From contig NZ_JAHCTB010000002.1 in the NCBI RefSeq assembly GCF_018476645.1, positions 1-64,000 on the forward strand: a stretch of DNA of 64,000 bases, written 5' to 3'. Shown here piece after piece: positions 51,592 to 60,867 of this stretch (its first letter is position 1; each line of letters opens with the position of its first letter). The translations under genes were made by a program, and so were the position numbers. Under the pieces are notes generated by a model. That model worked only from the letters and a program-made list of their open reading frames with translations. It did not search any database and had not been told where the DNA came from. The stretch is from Aequorivita echinoideorum (GTDB lineage: Bacteria; Bacteroidota; Bacteroidia; Flavobacteriales; Flavobacteriaceae).

Positions 51592-52047
51592 ATGCCGTTT
51601 ACCCAACTGAAACCTATAGTAAAAACCATACTTTCAAACACTAGCGAAACCGTGGACCAAAGGCTCACCAATGTTTGCGAACTATTGCAGAGCTCCATTG
51701 GTTACTATGACTGGGTGGGTTTTTACTTTGCCAATGAAGCTAAGAAAACACTTCATCTAAAAGCGTTTGCGGGGGAAGAAACAGACCATACGGTTATCCC
51801 ATTCGGAAAAGGAATTTGTGGGCAGGTTGCAGTTTCCAATGAAAACTTTGTAGTGCCAGACGTAAAGGCACAGGACAATTATATTGCTTGCAGTATGTAC
51901 GTGAAAGCCGAAATAGTTGTTCCGCTTTTTAAGGACGGTAAGAATATTGGTCAAATCGATATCGATTCGCACACGGCAAATCCTTTTTCTGTTGAGGACG
52001 AACGTTTTCTGGAATGGGTTAATGAAGAAGTCGCAACAATACTTTAG
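51592..52047 (+). CDS. GAF-domain protein, free methionine-(R)-sulfoxide reductase-like
   Basis: The 151-residue cytosolic protein is a single GAF domain resembling fRMsr (MsrC/YebR), which reduces free methionine-R-sulfoxide. The family segments YYDWVGFYF, PFGKGICGQVA, VVPDV and YIACS are present. E. coli fRMsr uses Cys84, Cys94 and Cys118. Cys76 and Cys100 here match the last two in spacing (24 residues), but the position of Cys84 is His66. The enzyme may therefore use a different disulfide route or have lost activity. It is divergent from xrtF. Confidence 0.8.
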   Translation: MPFTQLKPIVKTILSNTSETVDQRLTNVCELLQSSIGYYDWVGFYFANEAKKTLHLKAFAGEETDHTVIPFGKGICGQVAVSNENFVVPDVKAQDNYIACSMYVKAEIVVPLFKDGKNIGQIDIDSHTANPFSVEDERFLEWVNEEVATIL

Positions 52048-52074
52048 TATTTCGGAGAAATTTTAGAAGCAACT

Positions 52075-52165
52075 TCTTCCCAAATTCCAATATTTTAAAT
52101 TCCAAATCCCAAATAAAGGGAAGTATTTGGAATTTGGTATTTGTTTTTTGGAATTTACTAAGCCA
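52075..52165. repeat. AT-rich inverted and short direct repeats after the GAF gene
   Basis: The text is dominated by 7-base ATTCCAA/ATCCCAA-like units and their complements. AAATTCCAAAT (52097-52107) and ATTTGGAATTT (52125-52135) are perfectly complementary, with a 17-base loop. It lies between two convergent genes and may act as a terminator in both directions. Confidence 0.55.
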
Positions 52166-52167
52166 AA

Positions 52168-53424
52168 TTACATTCCCGTTCTAATTGCCTCTACAGGATC
52201 CAGTTTTGAAGCTGAAATTGCCGGGAGTATTCCAGAAATCAAACCGATGATCGCTGAAATTGCGGTTCCCACAAACATATTCCACGGAGAAAGCACAAAC
52301 TGAAAATCTCCGGTAAATTGTGAAGCCAGAATAGAGACGATAAAAACCAGGAAAAGACCAATCAATCCACCTATTACCGCCAAGATTACCGCTTCAAATA
52401 AAAATTGGAACAAAATGAATTTATTTTTCGCACCAAGCGATTTTTGAATTCCTATTAAATTGGTTCGTTCCTTTACGCTCACAAACATAATATTTGCAAT
52501 CCCGAAACCGCCAACCAAGAGTGAAAATCCGCTGATAATTAGCCCTATCACATTCATACTCCCTGTAATATTATCAATTAAATCGGCGAAACCTTGTAGT
52601 TGGTTTACAAAGAATGTACTTGTTTCATCCGTTTTTAATCCGCGTTTCAACCGAAGCTGTTGTGTAAGCATGGCAATAAATTCGGCATTGTCCACGCCCT
52701 TTTCAGGTTTTATTACAATTTGCGGAAAGGTACTTTTATTGTTATCGCCATAAATTCTGCGTACCACATTCACCGGTATCCAAACTGAGGTGTCTTTTGA
52801 ATTCCCAAAAAGTCCGGCTCCTTCTTTTTCCAAAACCCCAATTACATTAAACTTTCTCCCGTAAATCCGAACTTCCTTTCCAATGGCATTTTCGGCTCCG
52901 CCAAAAAGCTGATTGGCAATTTCGTCCCCCAGCACCACGACCATGGAACCGCTGTTAGATTCCGCTCCGTTAAAAAATCTACCTTCGGAAAGTTTCAACG
53001 CTTCAATGTAATAATAGCTGTCCGTTACCGCGCCAATAGGTACATTATCTACTTGATTGTCTTCGTATTTTATATTTTCATTGGGCACGTTGAGCGTAAA
53101 AGTAGCGGCTTCCAGATTCGGCACGCTTCGTTCCAGATATTGATATTCCTCATAAGTTACATCTGGAAATTGTTCAACTTTCCATCGGGGAACGTCCGTG
53201 GGGCCAAAGGAAAATCGCATAATTATAATCGTGCTGTTATCCAAACCGCTCATACTCCCCTCAATCTCCTTTTTAAGTGAATCTACCGCCGCAAGCACAG
53301 CGATAATCGAAAAAATTCCAATGGTTACACCCACCAAGGAAAGAAAGGTACGCAGCTTATTGTTTTTCAGCGCATTAATTGCAAAATTGAAACTTTCCTT
53401 TAAAACACGAAGGTAGATGAGCAT
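52168..53424 (-). CDS. MacB/FtsX-type ABC transporter permease
   Basis: The 418-residue inner-membrane protein has one N-terminal membrane segment (about 23-45, RTFLSLVGVTIGIFSIIAVL), a large periplasmic MacB_PCD domain (about 48-275) and three C-terminal segments of the FtsX fold (about 290-410, GFSLLVGGFGIANIMFVSVKERT). It ends in the family tail KLDPVEAIRTG. Such permeases work with a LolD/MacB-type ATPase in lipoprotein, peptide or antibiotic export by a mechanotransmission mechanism. No ATPase or adaptor gene is adjacent, so the partner must lie elsewhere. The 200-base region before it holds heptamer repeats. Confidence 0.92.
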   Translation of the reverse strand: MLIYLRVLKESFNFAINALKNNKLRTFLSLVGVTIGIFSIIAVLAAVDSLKKEIEGSMSGLDNSTIIIMRFSFGPTDVPRWKVEQFPDVTYEEYQYLERSVPNLEAATFTLNVPNENIKYEDNQVDNVPIGAVTDSYYYIEALKLSEGRFFNGAESNSGSMVVVLGDEIANQLFGGAENAIGKEVRIYGRKFNVIGVLEKEGAGLFGNSKDTSVWIPVNVVRRIYGDNNKSTFPQIVIKPEKGVDNAEFIAMLTQQLRLKRGLKTDETSTFFVNQLQGFADLIDNITGSMNVIGLIISGFSLLVGGFGIANIMFVSVKERTNLIGIQKSLGAKNKFILFQFLFEAVILAVIGGLIGLFLVFIVSILASQFTGDFQFVLSPWNMFVGTAISAIIGLISGILPAISASKLDPVEAIRTGM

Positions 53425-53435
53425 TTACAATTTTT

Positions 53436-53456
53436 GATTTACGATTTACGATTTTT
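53436..53456. repeat. GATTTAC heptamer repeat
   Basis: Two exact GATTTAC units and a third GATTTTT lie head to tail, directly upstream of the permease gene start on the minus strand. The period is 7 bases. Confidence 0.7.
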
Positions 53457-53501
53457 TTGATTTTTAATCTGCCACCTCGAGTGCATTCAAAGGGTTAAAC
53501 C

Positions 53502-53536
53502 TTGAACTTTGAACTTTGAACTTTGAATTTTGAATC
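53502..53536. repeat. TTGAACT heptamer tandem repeat
   Basis: Five 7-base units: three exact TTGAACT, then TTGAATT and TTGAATC. It is a short intergenic array between the permease gene and purH. Confidence 0.8.
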
Positions 53537-53613
53537 ACAAAAACGTCGATTAAAAATATAAAACGTATGACGTTTTCTCTGTTGTTATGTTACAAATTTA
53601 CTATTCAATTATG

Positions 53614-53621
53614 TACTTTTG
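53614..53621 (+). promoter_or_regulatory. Promoter −7 box for purH
   Basis: TACTTTTG followed by C is a textbook Bacteroidota −7 box, 17 bases before the purH ATG. Confidence 0.7.
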
Positions 53622-53638
53622 CACCTTAATTTTTTAAA

Positions 53639-55186
53639 ATGGACAATTCCAAAAAAATCACTTCGGCCCTAATTTCTGTTTTCAGCAAAGACGGGCTTGA
53701 GCCGATAGTACGAAAACTGAACGAGCAAAACGTTAAAATTTATTCAACCGGCGGGACTGAAAAATTCATCAATGACCTTGGAATTGAGGTTATTGCCGTT
53801 GAAGACGTTACAGATTACCCCAGTATTTTGGGCGGTCGGGTAAAAACATTGCACCCAAAGGTTTTCGGTGGAATTTTGAACAGGCAGGATAACCACAGCG
53901 ACATAGCTGAAATGGCACAATACAATATTCCGCAAATTGACGCCGTGATAGTGGATTTGTACCCTTTTGAAAAAACAGTAGCATCGGGCGCTTCGGAAGC
54001 AGATATTATTGAAAAAATTGACATCGGCGGAATTTCACTGATCCGTGCAGCTGCGAAGAATTTTAAGGATACCATTTGCGTTTCCTCGGTGGACGATTAT
54101 GCAGAATTTTTGGAACTGATTTCAGCAAACAATGGGTACATTTCATTGAATGACCGCAAACGTTTTGCCGCAAAATCTTTCAACGTTTCTTCTAGCTACG
54201 ATACCGCGATTTTCAATTACTTCAATTCTGAAGAAGGAAATAATTCAACCTTCAAAGGCTTTGAAAATTTTGCCGAATTACCAAAACAGGAATTGCGTTA
54301 CGGCGAAAACCCGCACCAAAAGGGTTATTTCTTCGGAAATTTTGATGAAATGTTCACGAAGCTTCACGGAAAGGAACTGAGCTACAATAACTTGCTCGAT
54401 GTTGATGCCGCAGTAAATTTAATGGCTGAATTTGAAGGCGAAGCACCAACCTTCGCAATATTGAAACACAACAACGCCTGTGGTGTCGCTCAGCGAAGCA
54501 CGGTGCAGGAAGCATATTTGGCAGCGCTTGCGGGAGATCCTGTTTCAGCTTTTGGAGGGATTTTAATCAGCAATACAGAAATTGATGAAGCCACCGCAAA
54601 TGAAATCAACGACCTTTTCTGCGAAGTGGTTATCGCCCCTTCATTTTCTGCAAAGGCCCAAAATATTTTAGAAAGCAAAAAGAACCGGATTTTGTTGGTT
54701 CAAAAGAAAACTAACCTTCCCGAAACTACGGTACGCACTTGTTTAAACGGTGTTTTGGTACAAGACAAGGACAACGTGACAGATGCCCAATCCCACTTAA
54801 CCCAAGCTACGGACAATAAACCTACCGCACAGGAGTTAGAAGATTTGTTGTTTGCATCAAAAATTTGCAAAAACACAAAAAGCAACACCATTGTTTTGGC
54901 AAAGGGAAAACAACTGCTTGCCAGCGGAACGGGCCAGACCAGCCGCGTGGACGCATTGAGCCAAGCCATTGAAAAGGCCACTTCATTTGAATTTGATTTA
55001 AAAGGCGCCGTCATGGCGAGCGATGCTTTTTTCCCATTTCCGGACTGTGTGGAAATTGCTGACAATGCTGGGATTGCCGCAGTCATTCAGCCCGGTGGCT
55101 CCATTAAGGATCAATTGAGCATCGATTATTGCAACGCGCATAAAATGGCGATGGTATTTACCGGAACGCGCCATTTTAAGCACTAA
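53639..55186 (+). CDS. purH: Bifunctional AICAR formyltransferase / IMP cyclohydrolase
   Basis: PurH catalyses the last two steps of IMP synthesis: formylation of AICAR from 10-formyl-THF, then ring closure. The 515-residue protein has an IMP cyclohydrolase domain (about 1-195, ALISVFSKDGLEP, YSTGGTEKFI, TLHPKVFGGIL) and an AICAR transformylase domain (about 200-515) with the ELRYGENPHQK motif, KHNNACG with the catalytic Lys-His, and SDAFFPFPD. The length is normal. It has its own promoter box and stands alone upstream of the mre genes (64-base gap). Confidence 0.97.
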   Translation: MDNSKKITSALISVFSKDGLEPIVRKLNEQNVKIYSTGGTEKFINDLGIEVIAVEDVTDYPSILGGRVKTLHPKVFGGILNRQDNHSDIAEMAQYNIPQIDAVIVDLYPFEKTVASGASEADIIEKIDIGGISLIRAAAKNFKDTICVSSVDDYAEFLELISANNGYISLNDRKRFAAKSFNVSSSYDTAIFNYFNSEEGNNSTFKGFENFAELPKQELRYGENPHQKGYFFGNFDEMFTKLHGKELSYNNLLDVDAAVNLMAEFEGEAPTFAILKHNNACGVAQRSTVQEAYLAALAGDPVSAFGGILISNTEIDEATANEINDLFCEVVIAPSFSAKAQNILESKKNRILLVQKKTNLPETTVRTCLNGVLVQDKDNVTDAQSHLTQATDNKPTAQELEDLLFASKICKNTKSNTIVLAKGKQLLASGTGQTSRVDALSQAIEKATSFEFDLKGAVMASDAFFPFPDCVEIADNAGIAAVIQPGGSIKDQLSIDYCNAHKMAMVFTGTRHFKH

Positions 55187-55193
55187 AATTTAT

Positions 55194-55201
55194 TACATTT
55201 G
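55194..55201 (+). promoter_or_regulatory. Promoter −7 box for mreB
   Basis: TACATTTG matches TAnnTTTG, 49 bases before the mreB ATG and just after purH ends. Confidence 0.6.
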
Positions 55202-55250
55202 TTTAAAACCAAACTTAACACGTTAACTTTCAATACCACCAACTTACACT

Positions 55251-56279
55251 ATGGGATTTTTTGACTTCCTAACTGAAGAAATAGCCATTGACCTTGGTAC
55301 CGCAAATACGCTGATTATCCACAATGATAAAGTTGTGGTGGACGCACCGTCCATTGTTGCACGGGACAGAACCTCCGGAAAAATAATTGCCGTGGGACGC
55401 GAGGCCGCGATGATGCAGGGAAAAACCCATGAAAACATTAAAACCATTCGTCCTCTTAAAGATGGGGTAATTGCAGATTTTGATGCGAGTGAAAAAATGA
55501 TAAACATGTTTATCAGTGACATACCCGCGTTGAAAAAGAAATGGCTGAAACCTTCATTACGGATGGTGGTCTGTATTCCCAGCGGAATTACCGAAGTGGA
55601 AATGCGCGCGGTAAAGGAAAGTGCCGAACGCGTTAACGGAAAGGAAGTGTATTTGATCCACGAACCCATGGCAGCCGCCATTGGTATTGGGGTTGATATT
55701 ATGCAGCCGAAGGGAAATATGGTTGTGGACATAGGCGGTGGAACCACTGAAATTGCCGTAATTGCCCTTGGGGGAATTGTTTGTGATAAGTCCATAAAAA
55801 TTGCCGGGGATGTTTTTACGAATGACATTGTTTATTATATGCGCACCCAGCACAACCTATATGTAGGCGAGAGAACTGCTGAAAAAATAAAAATTCAAAT
55901 CGGTGCTGCAACCGAAGATCTTGAACTGCCGCCAGATGAAATGGACGTTCAAGGGCGTGATTTGCTTACCGGAAAACCGAAACAGGTGCAAACTTCTTAT
56001 AGAGAAATAGCGAAAGCGCTCGATAAATCCATCCTTAGAATTGAGGACGCGGTTATGGAAACCCTTTCGCAAACCCCGCCAGAACTTGCGGCAGATATTT
56101 ACAATACAGGAATTTACCTTGCCGGGGGCGGTTCCATGCTTCGTGGTCTGGATAAAAGGCTTTCGCAAAAGACTGACCTGCCAGTTTATATTGCCGAAGA
56201 TCCTTTGCGGGCCGTTGTGCGCGGTACGGGAATATGCTTGAAAAACTTGAATAAATTCAAAAGCGTTCTTATTAAATAA
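55251..56279 (+). CDS. mreB: Rod shape-determining protein MreB
   Basis: MreB is the bacterial actin that organises lateral wall synthesis. The 342-residue protein has the actin-fold signatures: AIDLGTANTLI (phosphate 1), DIGGGTTEIAVIALGG (phosphate 2) and YLAGGGSMLRGLDKRL (adenosine), and the usual IHEPMAAAIG. It begins MGFFDFLTEE, as in other flavobacteria. mreC follows after a 118-base gap with no terminator, and mreC, mreD, mrdA and rodA follow in tight overlaps, so the whole elongasome is probably one operon. Confidence 0.98.
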   Translation: MGFFDFLTEEIAIDLGTANTLIIHNDKVVVDAPSIVARDRTSGKIIAVGREAAMMQGKTHENIKTIRPLKDGVIADFDASEKMINMFISDIPALKKKWLKPSLRMVVCIPSGITEVEMRAVKESAERVNGKEVYLIHEPMAAAIGIGVDIMQPKGNMVVDIGGGTTEIAVIALGGIVCDKSIKIAGDVFTNDIVYYMRTQHNLYVGERTAEKIKIQIGAATEDLELPPDEMDVQGRDLLTGKPKQVQTSYREIAKALDKSILRIEDAVMETLSQTPPELAADIYNTGIYLAGGGSMLRGLDKRLSQKTDLPVYIAEDPLRAVVRGTGICLKNLNKFKSVLIK

Positions 56280-56397
56280 AAGATTTTTGGAAGGGAAATT
56301 TAGAAAATTCTTTCAATTTAATTTTTTCGGAAATAACATTACCCTTTAATGGCGTTGCAAACACAAGAAACGAGAATACTATAACCCCAAACGAGCA

Positions 56398-57228
56398 ATG
56401 CAGCAGATTATATTTTTTTTCATTCGGAATAAAAATTTCCTGCTGTTTGCCGTATTGTTTGTTATTTCGCTTGGGCTTACCATTCAAACGCATAACTACC
56501 ACAACAATAAATATATAAGTTCTGCCAATTACATCACGGGCGGAATTTTTACGTTCAAAAATAATGTGACCGATTATTTTTCTTTAGGAAGAGAAAACGA
56601 ACTCCTACAGGAAGAAAACGTAATGCTGCGGCAGGAACTTGAAAAATTAAAAAAAAACGCGTCCGGACCTGAGCTTGACACAACATTGGTCGCAAATAAA
56701 TTTGAATATTTTACGGCACGCGTAATCAATAATAATTACGCCAAAACGAAAAATCAACTCACATTGGACAAGGGCGAGCGCGATAGTATATCCATTGATT
56801 TGGGAGTAATTTCCTCCAAAGGATTGGTAGGGATTGTTAGCGATGTTTCGAATAAATATGCAACCGTACAATCTATATTGAACACAAAAAGTAGAATTAA
56901 TGCGAAGTTGAAAAAATCCAGTCATTTTGGTTCATTGGTTTGGAATACAAAGGATCCAAATATTGCGCAATTGGTGGATATTCCCAGGCTCGCAAAATTG
57001 GAAAAGGGTGATACCATTATTACCGGAGGCCGCTCCACCATATTTCCCGAGGGAATTTTAATCGGAACTATTAGGGATTTTCGGCTGGATGAAGATGACA
57101 ATTATTACTACGTGAATATTGATTTGTTCAATGATATGACAAGCCTCGAGCACGTATATTTAATAAAAAACAACGATGCGCGGGAGATAATAGATTTGGA
57201 AAAAGGAGTGGAAGATGCAGAACAATGA
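56398..57228 (+). CDS. mreC: Rod shape-determining protein MreC
   Basis: MreC is a bitopic scaffold linking MreB to the peptidoglycan synthases. The 276-residue protein has one membrane segment (about 13-30, LLFAVLFVISLGLTIQ), a coiled-coil region (about 63-86, ENELLQEENVMLRQELEKL) and the two beta-barrel MreC domain (about 100-270, with GLVGIVSDVS and TIITGGRSTIFPEGILIG). Length and motifs are normal. The next gene, mreD, starts 14 bases before its stop, so they are translationally coupled. Confidence 0.95.
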   Translation: MQQIIFFFIRNKNFLLFAVLFVISLGLTIQTHNYHNNKYISSANYITGGIFTFKNNVTDYFSLGRENELLQEENVMLRQELEKLKKNASGPELDTTLVANKFEYFTARVINNNYAKTKNQLTLDKGERDSISIDLGVISSKGLVGIVSDVSNKYATVQSILNTKSRINAKLKKSSHFGSLVWNTKDPNIAQLVDIPRLAKLEKGDTIITGGRSTIFPEGILIGTIRDFRLDEDDNYYYVNIDLFNDMTSLEHVYLIKNNDAREIIDLEKGVEDAEQ

Positions 57229-57724
57229 TGTGTTGATAAATATCGTACGTTTTATAGTGCTGGTTTTCTTGCAGGCACTTGTGCTTAACAACATCAATTT
57301 TTTGGGGTATATCAACCCGTATCTCTATCTTTTATTTATCCTTCTCTATCCTTTGGACGGCAATAAGACCCTACTCATATTTTTGAGTTTCTTACTCGGT
57401 CTCTCTATTGATATTTTTGAGGATTCCGGAGGCGTACACGCCGCGGCCTGTGCATTTATAGCCTATGCCCGGCCTGTGGTCTTAAAATATTCCTTTGGTG
57501 TAAGTTATGAATACAACACTATAAAAATAAAGAAAGCTGATCCGCTGGAAAGATTGGTTTATATAGCCGCGATGGTTTTTATGCATCATTTTATAATGTT
57601 TTTTTTAGAAATTTTCAGTTTTAACCACATGCTGTTGCTGTTAAAATCCACACTATTTTCGGGCATATTTACCACAATTGTTATATTATGTACCTTAATT
57701 TTATTTAACCGAAAGACGCAATGA
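57215..57724 (+). CDS. mreD: Rod shape-determining protein MreD
   Basis: The 169-residue inner-membrane protein has five or six hydrophobic segments (NIVRFIVLVFLQALVL, YLYLLFILLYPL, LLIFLSFLLGLSIDIF, YIAAMVFMHHFIMFFL, LFSGIFTTIVILCTLIL). Sequence conservation is low, as is usual for MreD; position between mreC and mrdA, overlaps on both sides (14 and 4 bases), and the LGLSIDIFEDSGGVHA motif identify it. It serves in the elongasome complex. Confidence 0.92.
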   Translation: MQNNDVLINIVRFIVLVFLQALVLNNINFLGYINPYLYLLFILLYPLDGNKTLLIFLSFLLGLSIDIFEDSGGVHAAACAFIAYARPVVLKYSFGVSYEYNTIKIKKADPLERLVYIAAMVFMHHFIMFFLEIFSFNHMLLLLKSTLFSGIFTTIVILCTLILFNRKTQ

Positions 57725-59589
57725 GAAAGATAGTTTTGATAGCATTGGTGCTCTTCAGCGGCGTGGTATTTTCGGCGCGGCTTTTCTATCTTCAGGTTAT
57801 TGATGCTTCTTCGCAAGCATTATCAGAAAACAACGCTATAAAGGTTCTTTATGACTATCCCCAACGCGGCTATATGTTTGATAGAAATGGCAAACTTTTA
57901 GTCTCGAACCAACCTTCTTATGATGTGATGGTTATTCCAAGAGATGTGAAACCCTTGGATACTTTGGAATTTTGTGCTCTTCTAAAAATTACAAAACAGG
58001 ATTTTTTGAATATCATGGAAAAGGCGCGAACCTATTCGCCGCGGCTTCCATCGGTTGTAATTCCACAGTTGAACAAAGCCGATTATGCTTCGCTTTCTGA
58101 AAAAATGTACAAATACACTGGCTTTTATATACAACGGCGTTCGTTACGTGAATACCAGGTAAACCATTCAGCAAACGTAATGGGGTACATTGCCGAGGTA
58201 AATAATGCCATTATTGAAAAAAATCCGTATTACCAAATGGGAGAATTAATTGGCACCGCCGGGGTTGAAAAAGAATACGAAGAAGTTTTGCGCGGCGTAA
58301 AGGGTGTAAAATATATTCAGAAAGATAGATTCAATCGGGACATTGGCCCTTACAAAGAAGGAATTTTTGATACGTTGCCGGAACGCGGAAGCGACGTAAC
58401 GCTAACCATTGATGCAATTCTTCAGCAATACGGTGAGGAATTAATGGTAAATAAACGTGGGGGCATTGTGGCTATTGAGCCTTCCACTGGTGAAATCTTG
58501 ACCTTGGTGACCGCACCCAGTTATGATCCCGCACTGTTGGTGGGACGCGACCGTTCCAAAAACTTCACAAAATTGTACTATGATACTATTGCGAAACCAT
58601 TATATGATCGTGTTTTGCAAGGCGAATATCCTCCGGGCTCTCCATTTAAAACACTTACTGGTTTAATTGGTCTGCAGGAAGATGTTATCGATTTAAAAGA
58701 AACCGTAGCTTGTCACGGTGGCTATAATTATGGAGGCAGAAGAAAATTGGGTTGCCACCACCACCCTTCTCCCCTTGCCATGCTTGGCGGAATAGCCAAT
58801 AGCTGTAATGCTTACTTTTGTACCGTTTACAGAAGAAGTATCGAAAAATATGCGACACCACAGGAGGGGATTGACCATTGGAATGCACATCTTTCCAGTT
58901 TTGGGCTTGGCGATTTTCTGGGTTATGACCTTCCCAGTGGGAAACGCGGTTATATCCCAAATTCAAAATATTATAACAGAGCCTATAAATTTCCGGAATA
59001 TAAATGGTATGCTACAGCCACAATTTCAAATGCTATTGGGCAAGGTGAAGTTTTATTGACCCCGATGCAGATGGCGAATTTTACAGCGACCATTGCCAAC
59101 CGTGGCTATTACTACACGCCACACATCATAAAAAACATTATTGGGCCGGACACCATTCCGAAGAAATTTAAAGAAAAGCATTACACCACTGTGGATGCCA
59201 AGCATTTTGAACCTGTTGTGGATGGAATGCACCAAGTATATCAACGGGGGACAGCGGCATCCATTCAAATTCCGGGGATTGAAATTTGCGGAAAAACAGG
59301 AACCGCAGAAAATTTTACCAAGATTGACGGAAAGCGCGTTCAACTTACGGATCATTCTATTTTTGTAGCATTTGCACCCAAGGACAATCCAAAAATCGCC
59401 ATTGCAGTTTTTGTAGAAAACGGTTATTGGGGTTCGCGTTGGGCGGGACGAATTGCCGGACTTATGATTGAAAAATATTTAAAAGGTGAAATTACCCGAA
59501 AAGACATGGAAAAATTTGTTTTGGAAGGAAGCCTTGAAAACGAATACGCCAAGCCTTACAGCGGGCTTCCATTTACCATAAATAAATAA
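57721..59589 (+). CDS. mrdA: Penicillin-binding protein 2 (peptidoglycan transpeptidase)
   Basis: PBP2 crosslinks lateral peptidoglycan during elongation. The 622-residue protein has an N-terminal membrane anchor (VLIALVLFSGVVFSARLFYL), a PBP dimerisation domain (about 35-210) and a transpeptidase domain with Ser in PPGSPFK (near residue 305; Pro replaces the usual Thr), SCN in ANSCNAYF, and KTGTAEN near 524. The unusual CHGGYNYGGRRKLGCHHH segment carries Cys and His residues and matches what is seen in the subgroup with a metal- or disulfide-linked loop. It starts within mreD (ATGA overlap) and rodA starts at its stop. Confidence 0.96.
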   Translation: MRKIVLIALVLFSGVVFSARLFYLQVIDASSQALSENNAIKVLYDYPQRGYMFDRNGKLLVSNQPSYDVMVIPRDVKPLDTLEFCALLKITKQDFLNIMEKARTYSPRLPSVVIPQLNKADYASLSEKMYKYTGFYIQRRSLREYQVNHSANVMGYIAEVNNAIIEKNPYYQMGELIGTAGVEKEYEEVLRGVKGVKYIQKDRFNRDIGPYKEGIFDTLPERGSDVTLTIDAILQQYGEELMVNKRGGIVAIEPSTGEILTLVTAPSYDPALLVGRDRSKNFTKLYYDTIAKPLYDRVLQGEYPPGSPFKTLTGLIGLQEDVIDLKETVACHGGYNYGGRRKLGCHHHPSPLAMLGGIANSCNAYFCTVYRRSIEKYATPQEGIDHWNAHLSSFGLGDFLGYDLPSGKRGYIPNSKYYNRAYKFPEYKWYATATISNAIGQGEVLLTPMQMANFTATIANRGYYYTPHIIKNIIGPDTIPKKFKEKHYTTVDAKHFEPVVDGMHQVYQRGTAASIQIPGIEICGKTGTAENFTKIDGKRVQLTDHSIFVAFAPKDNPKIAIAVFVENGYWGSRWAGRIAGLMIEKYLKGEITRKDMEKFVLEGSLENEYAKPYSGLPFTINK

Positions 59590-60845
59590 TGGCAAGTCCC
59601 AAAAATTTTGTCCGTTTTGATTGGATTTTGGTTTCCATCTACATTGCCTTGGTAGCCATGGGTTGGATGAACATTTATTCCGCATCTTTGAGTGATTCTG
59701 CCCAGGGTTTTTTTGATTTTGAACAAATTTACGCCCGTCAATTTCTCTTCATTTGCCTAAGTGTTATCCTCATCATTTTCGTCCTCGCCATTGAATCAAA
59801 ATTTTACGAACGTTTTGCCAGTGTTATCTATATTGTCTCGCTGGTTTCACTTTTGGGTCTGTTCGTTTTTGGAAAGAATATTTCCGGGGCCACCTCGTGG
59901 TACAGTTTTGGAAGTTTTGGACTTCAGCCCAGTGAATTTGCGAAAGCAGCTACTGCGCTGGCTTTGGCAAAGTATGTGAGCGATATCCAAACAGATATGA
60001 AAGAAATCAAAAACCAGATTGGTGCCTTTCTTATTCTCGCGCTGCCTGCCCTTTTTATAATTCCGCAGCCGGATCCCGGAAGCGCACTGGTGTATGCCGC
60101 TTTCGTTTTCCCACTTTACCGGGAAGGGCTGCACGGTGTTTATCTGTTATTGGGACTCTTCGCAACCGTTCTTTTTGTTTCAACATTGGCCTTTGGTGCA
60201 GTGGGAGTAACTATCGGTGTTCTTTTGATTGCGGGTATTTTATTTTTCAGAAATAGAAAAAAACGTCCCAATGTCATAAAATACATTCTTTTGGCCACGG
60301 TTTGTATTGGGTTCGCTTTTTCGGTGAGTTACATTTTCAACAACGTTTTTGAACAACGCCATCGTGACCGTTTTAATATTGTTTTGGGGAAAGAAGTGGA
60401 TGCGCGTGGAATAGGCTACAATACAAACCAAAGCGAAATTGCCATAGGTAACGGCGGATGGTTCGGAAAAGGATGGACCGAAGGCACCCAAACCAAAGGA
60501 AATTTTGTGCCAGAACAGCATACCGATTACATTTTCAGTACCGTGGGCGAAGAATGGGGTTTTGTGGGAAGTATGGTTGTTATTTTATTGTTTGTGGGGT
60601 TGATTACTCGTATTATAATTTTATCTGAAAGACAAAAATCGCAGTTTGGCCGTGTGTATGGTTACAGCGTTGCCGCAATTTTATTTCTCCACTTTTTCGT
60701 GAATATCGGGATGGTTACCGGTATTTTTCCCACCGTGGGAATACCGTTGCCATTTTTTAGTTATGGAGGTTCCGCGCTATGGGGATTCACGATTCTACTT
60801 TTCATTTTTGTGAAATTGGACGGATCAAATTATCACTATTCGTAA
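59589..60845 (+). CDS. rodA: RodA: SEDS peptidoglycan glycosyltransferase
   Basis: RodA polymerises lipid II into glycan strands with PBP2. The 418-residue protein has about ten membrane segments and the SEDS hallmarks: GATSWYSFGSFGLQPSEFAK, the EQHTDYIFSTVGEEWGF loop with conserved acidic residues, and GIPLPFFSYGGSALWG near the end. The start overlaps the mrdA stop by one base (TAATG). It closes the mreBCD-mrdA-rodA operon; no terminator hairpin is seen before the convergent nuclease gene 22 bases on. Confidence 0.97.
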   Translation: MASPKNFVRFDWILVSIYIALVAMGWMNIYSASLSDSAQGFFDFEQIYARQFLFICLSVILIIFVLAIESKFYERFASVIYIVSLVSLLGLFVFGKNISGATSWYSFGSFGLQPSEFAKAATALALAKYVSDIQTDMKEIKNQIGAFLILALPALFIIPQPDPGSALVYAAFVFPLYREGLHGVYLLLGLFATVLFVSTLAFGAVGVTIGVLLIAGILFFRNRKKRPNVIKYILLATVCIGFAFSVSYIFNNVFEQRHRDRFNIVLGKEVDARGIGYNTNQSEIAIGNGGWFGKGWTEGTQTKGNFVPEQHTDYIFSTVGEEWGFVGSMVVILLFVGLITRIIILSERQKSQFGRVYGYSVAAILFLHFFVNIGMVTGIFPTVGIPLPFFSYGGSALWGFTILLFIFVKLDGSNYHYS

Positions 60846-60867
60846 AAAATTTCAGATTTCGGCAACA

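Noticed and set aside
53502-53536. TTGAACT repeats as a CRISPR or phage attachment array
   Set aside because: The units are contiguous 7-mers without spacers, and no cas or integrase genes are present.
55244-55828. 194-codon open frame antisense to mreB
   Set aside because: It lies wholly on the opposite strand of the highly conserved mreB gene and is a by-product of its codon bias; no signal, promoter or family is seen.
57721-59589. PPGSPFK instead of PPGSTFK in PBP2 as a sign of altered beta-lactam binding
   Set aside because: The Ser and Lys are intact, and I recall this Pro in other Bacteroidota PBP2 proteins; it is likely a neutral family variant.
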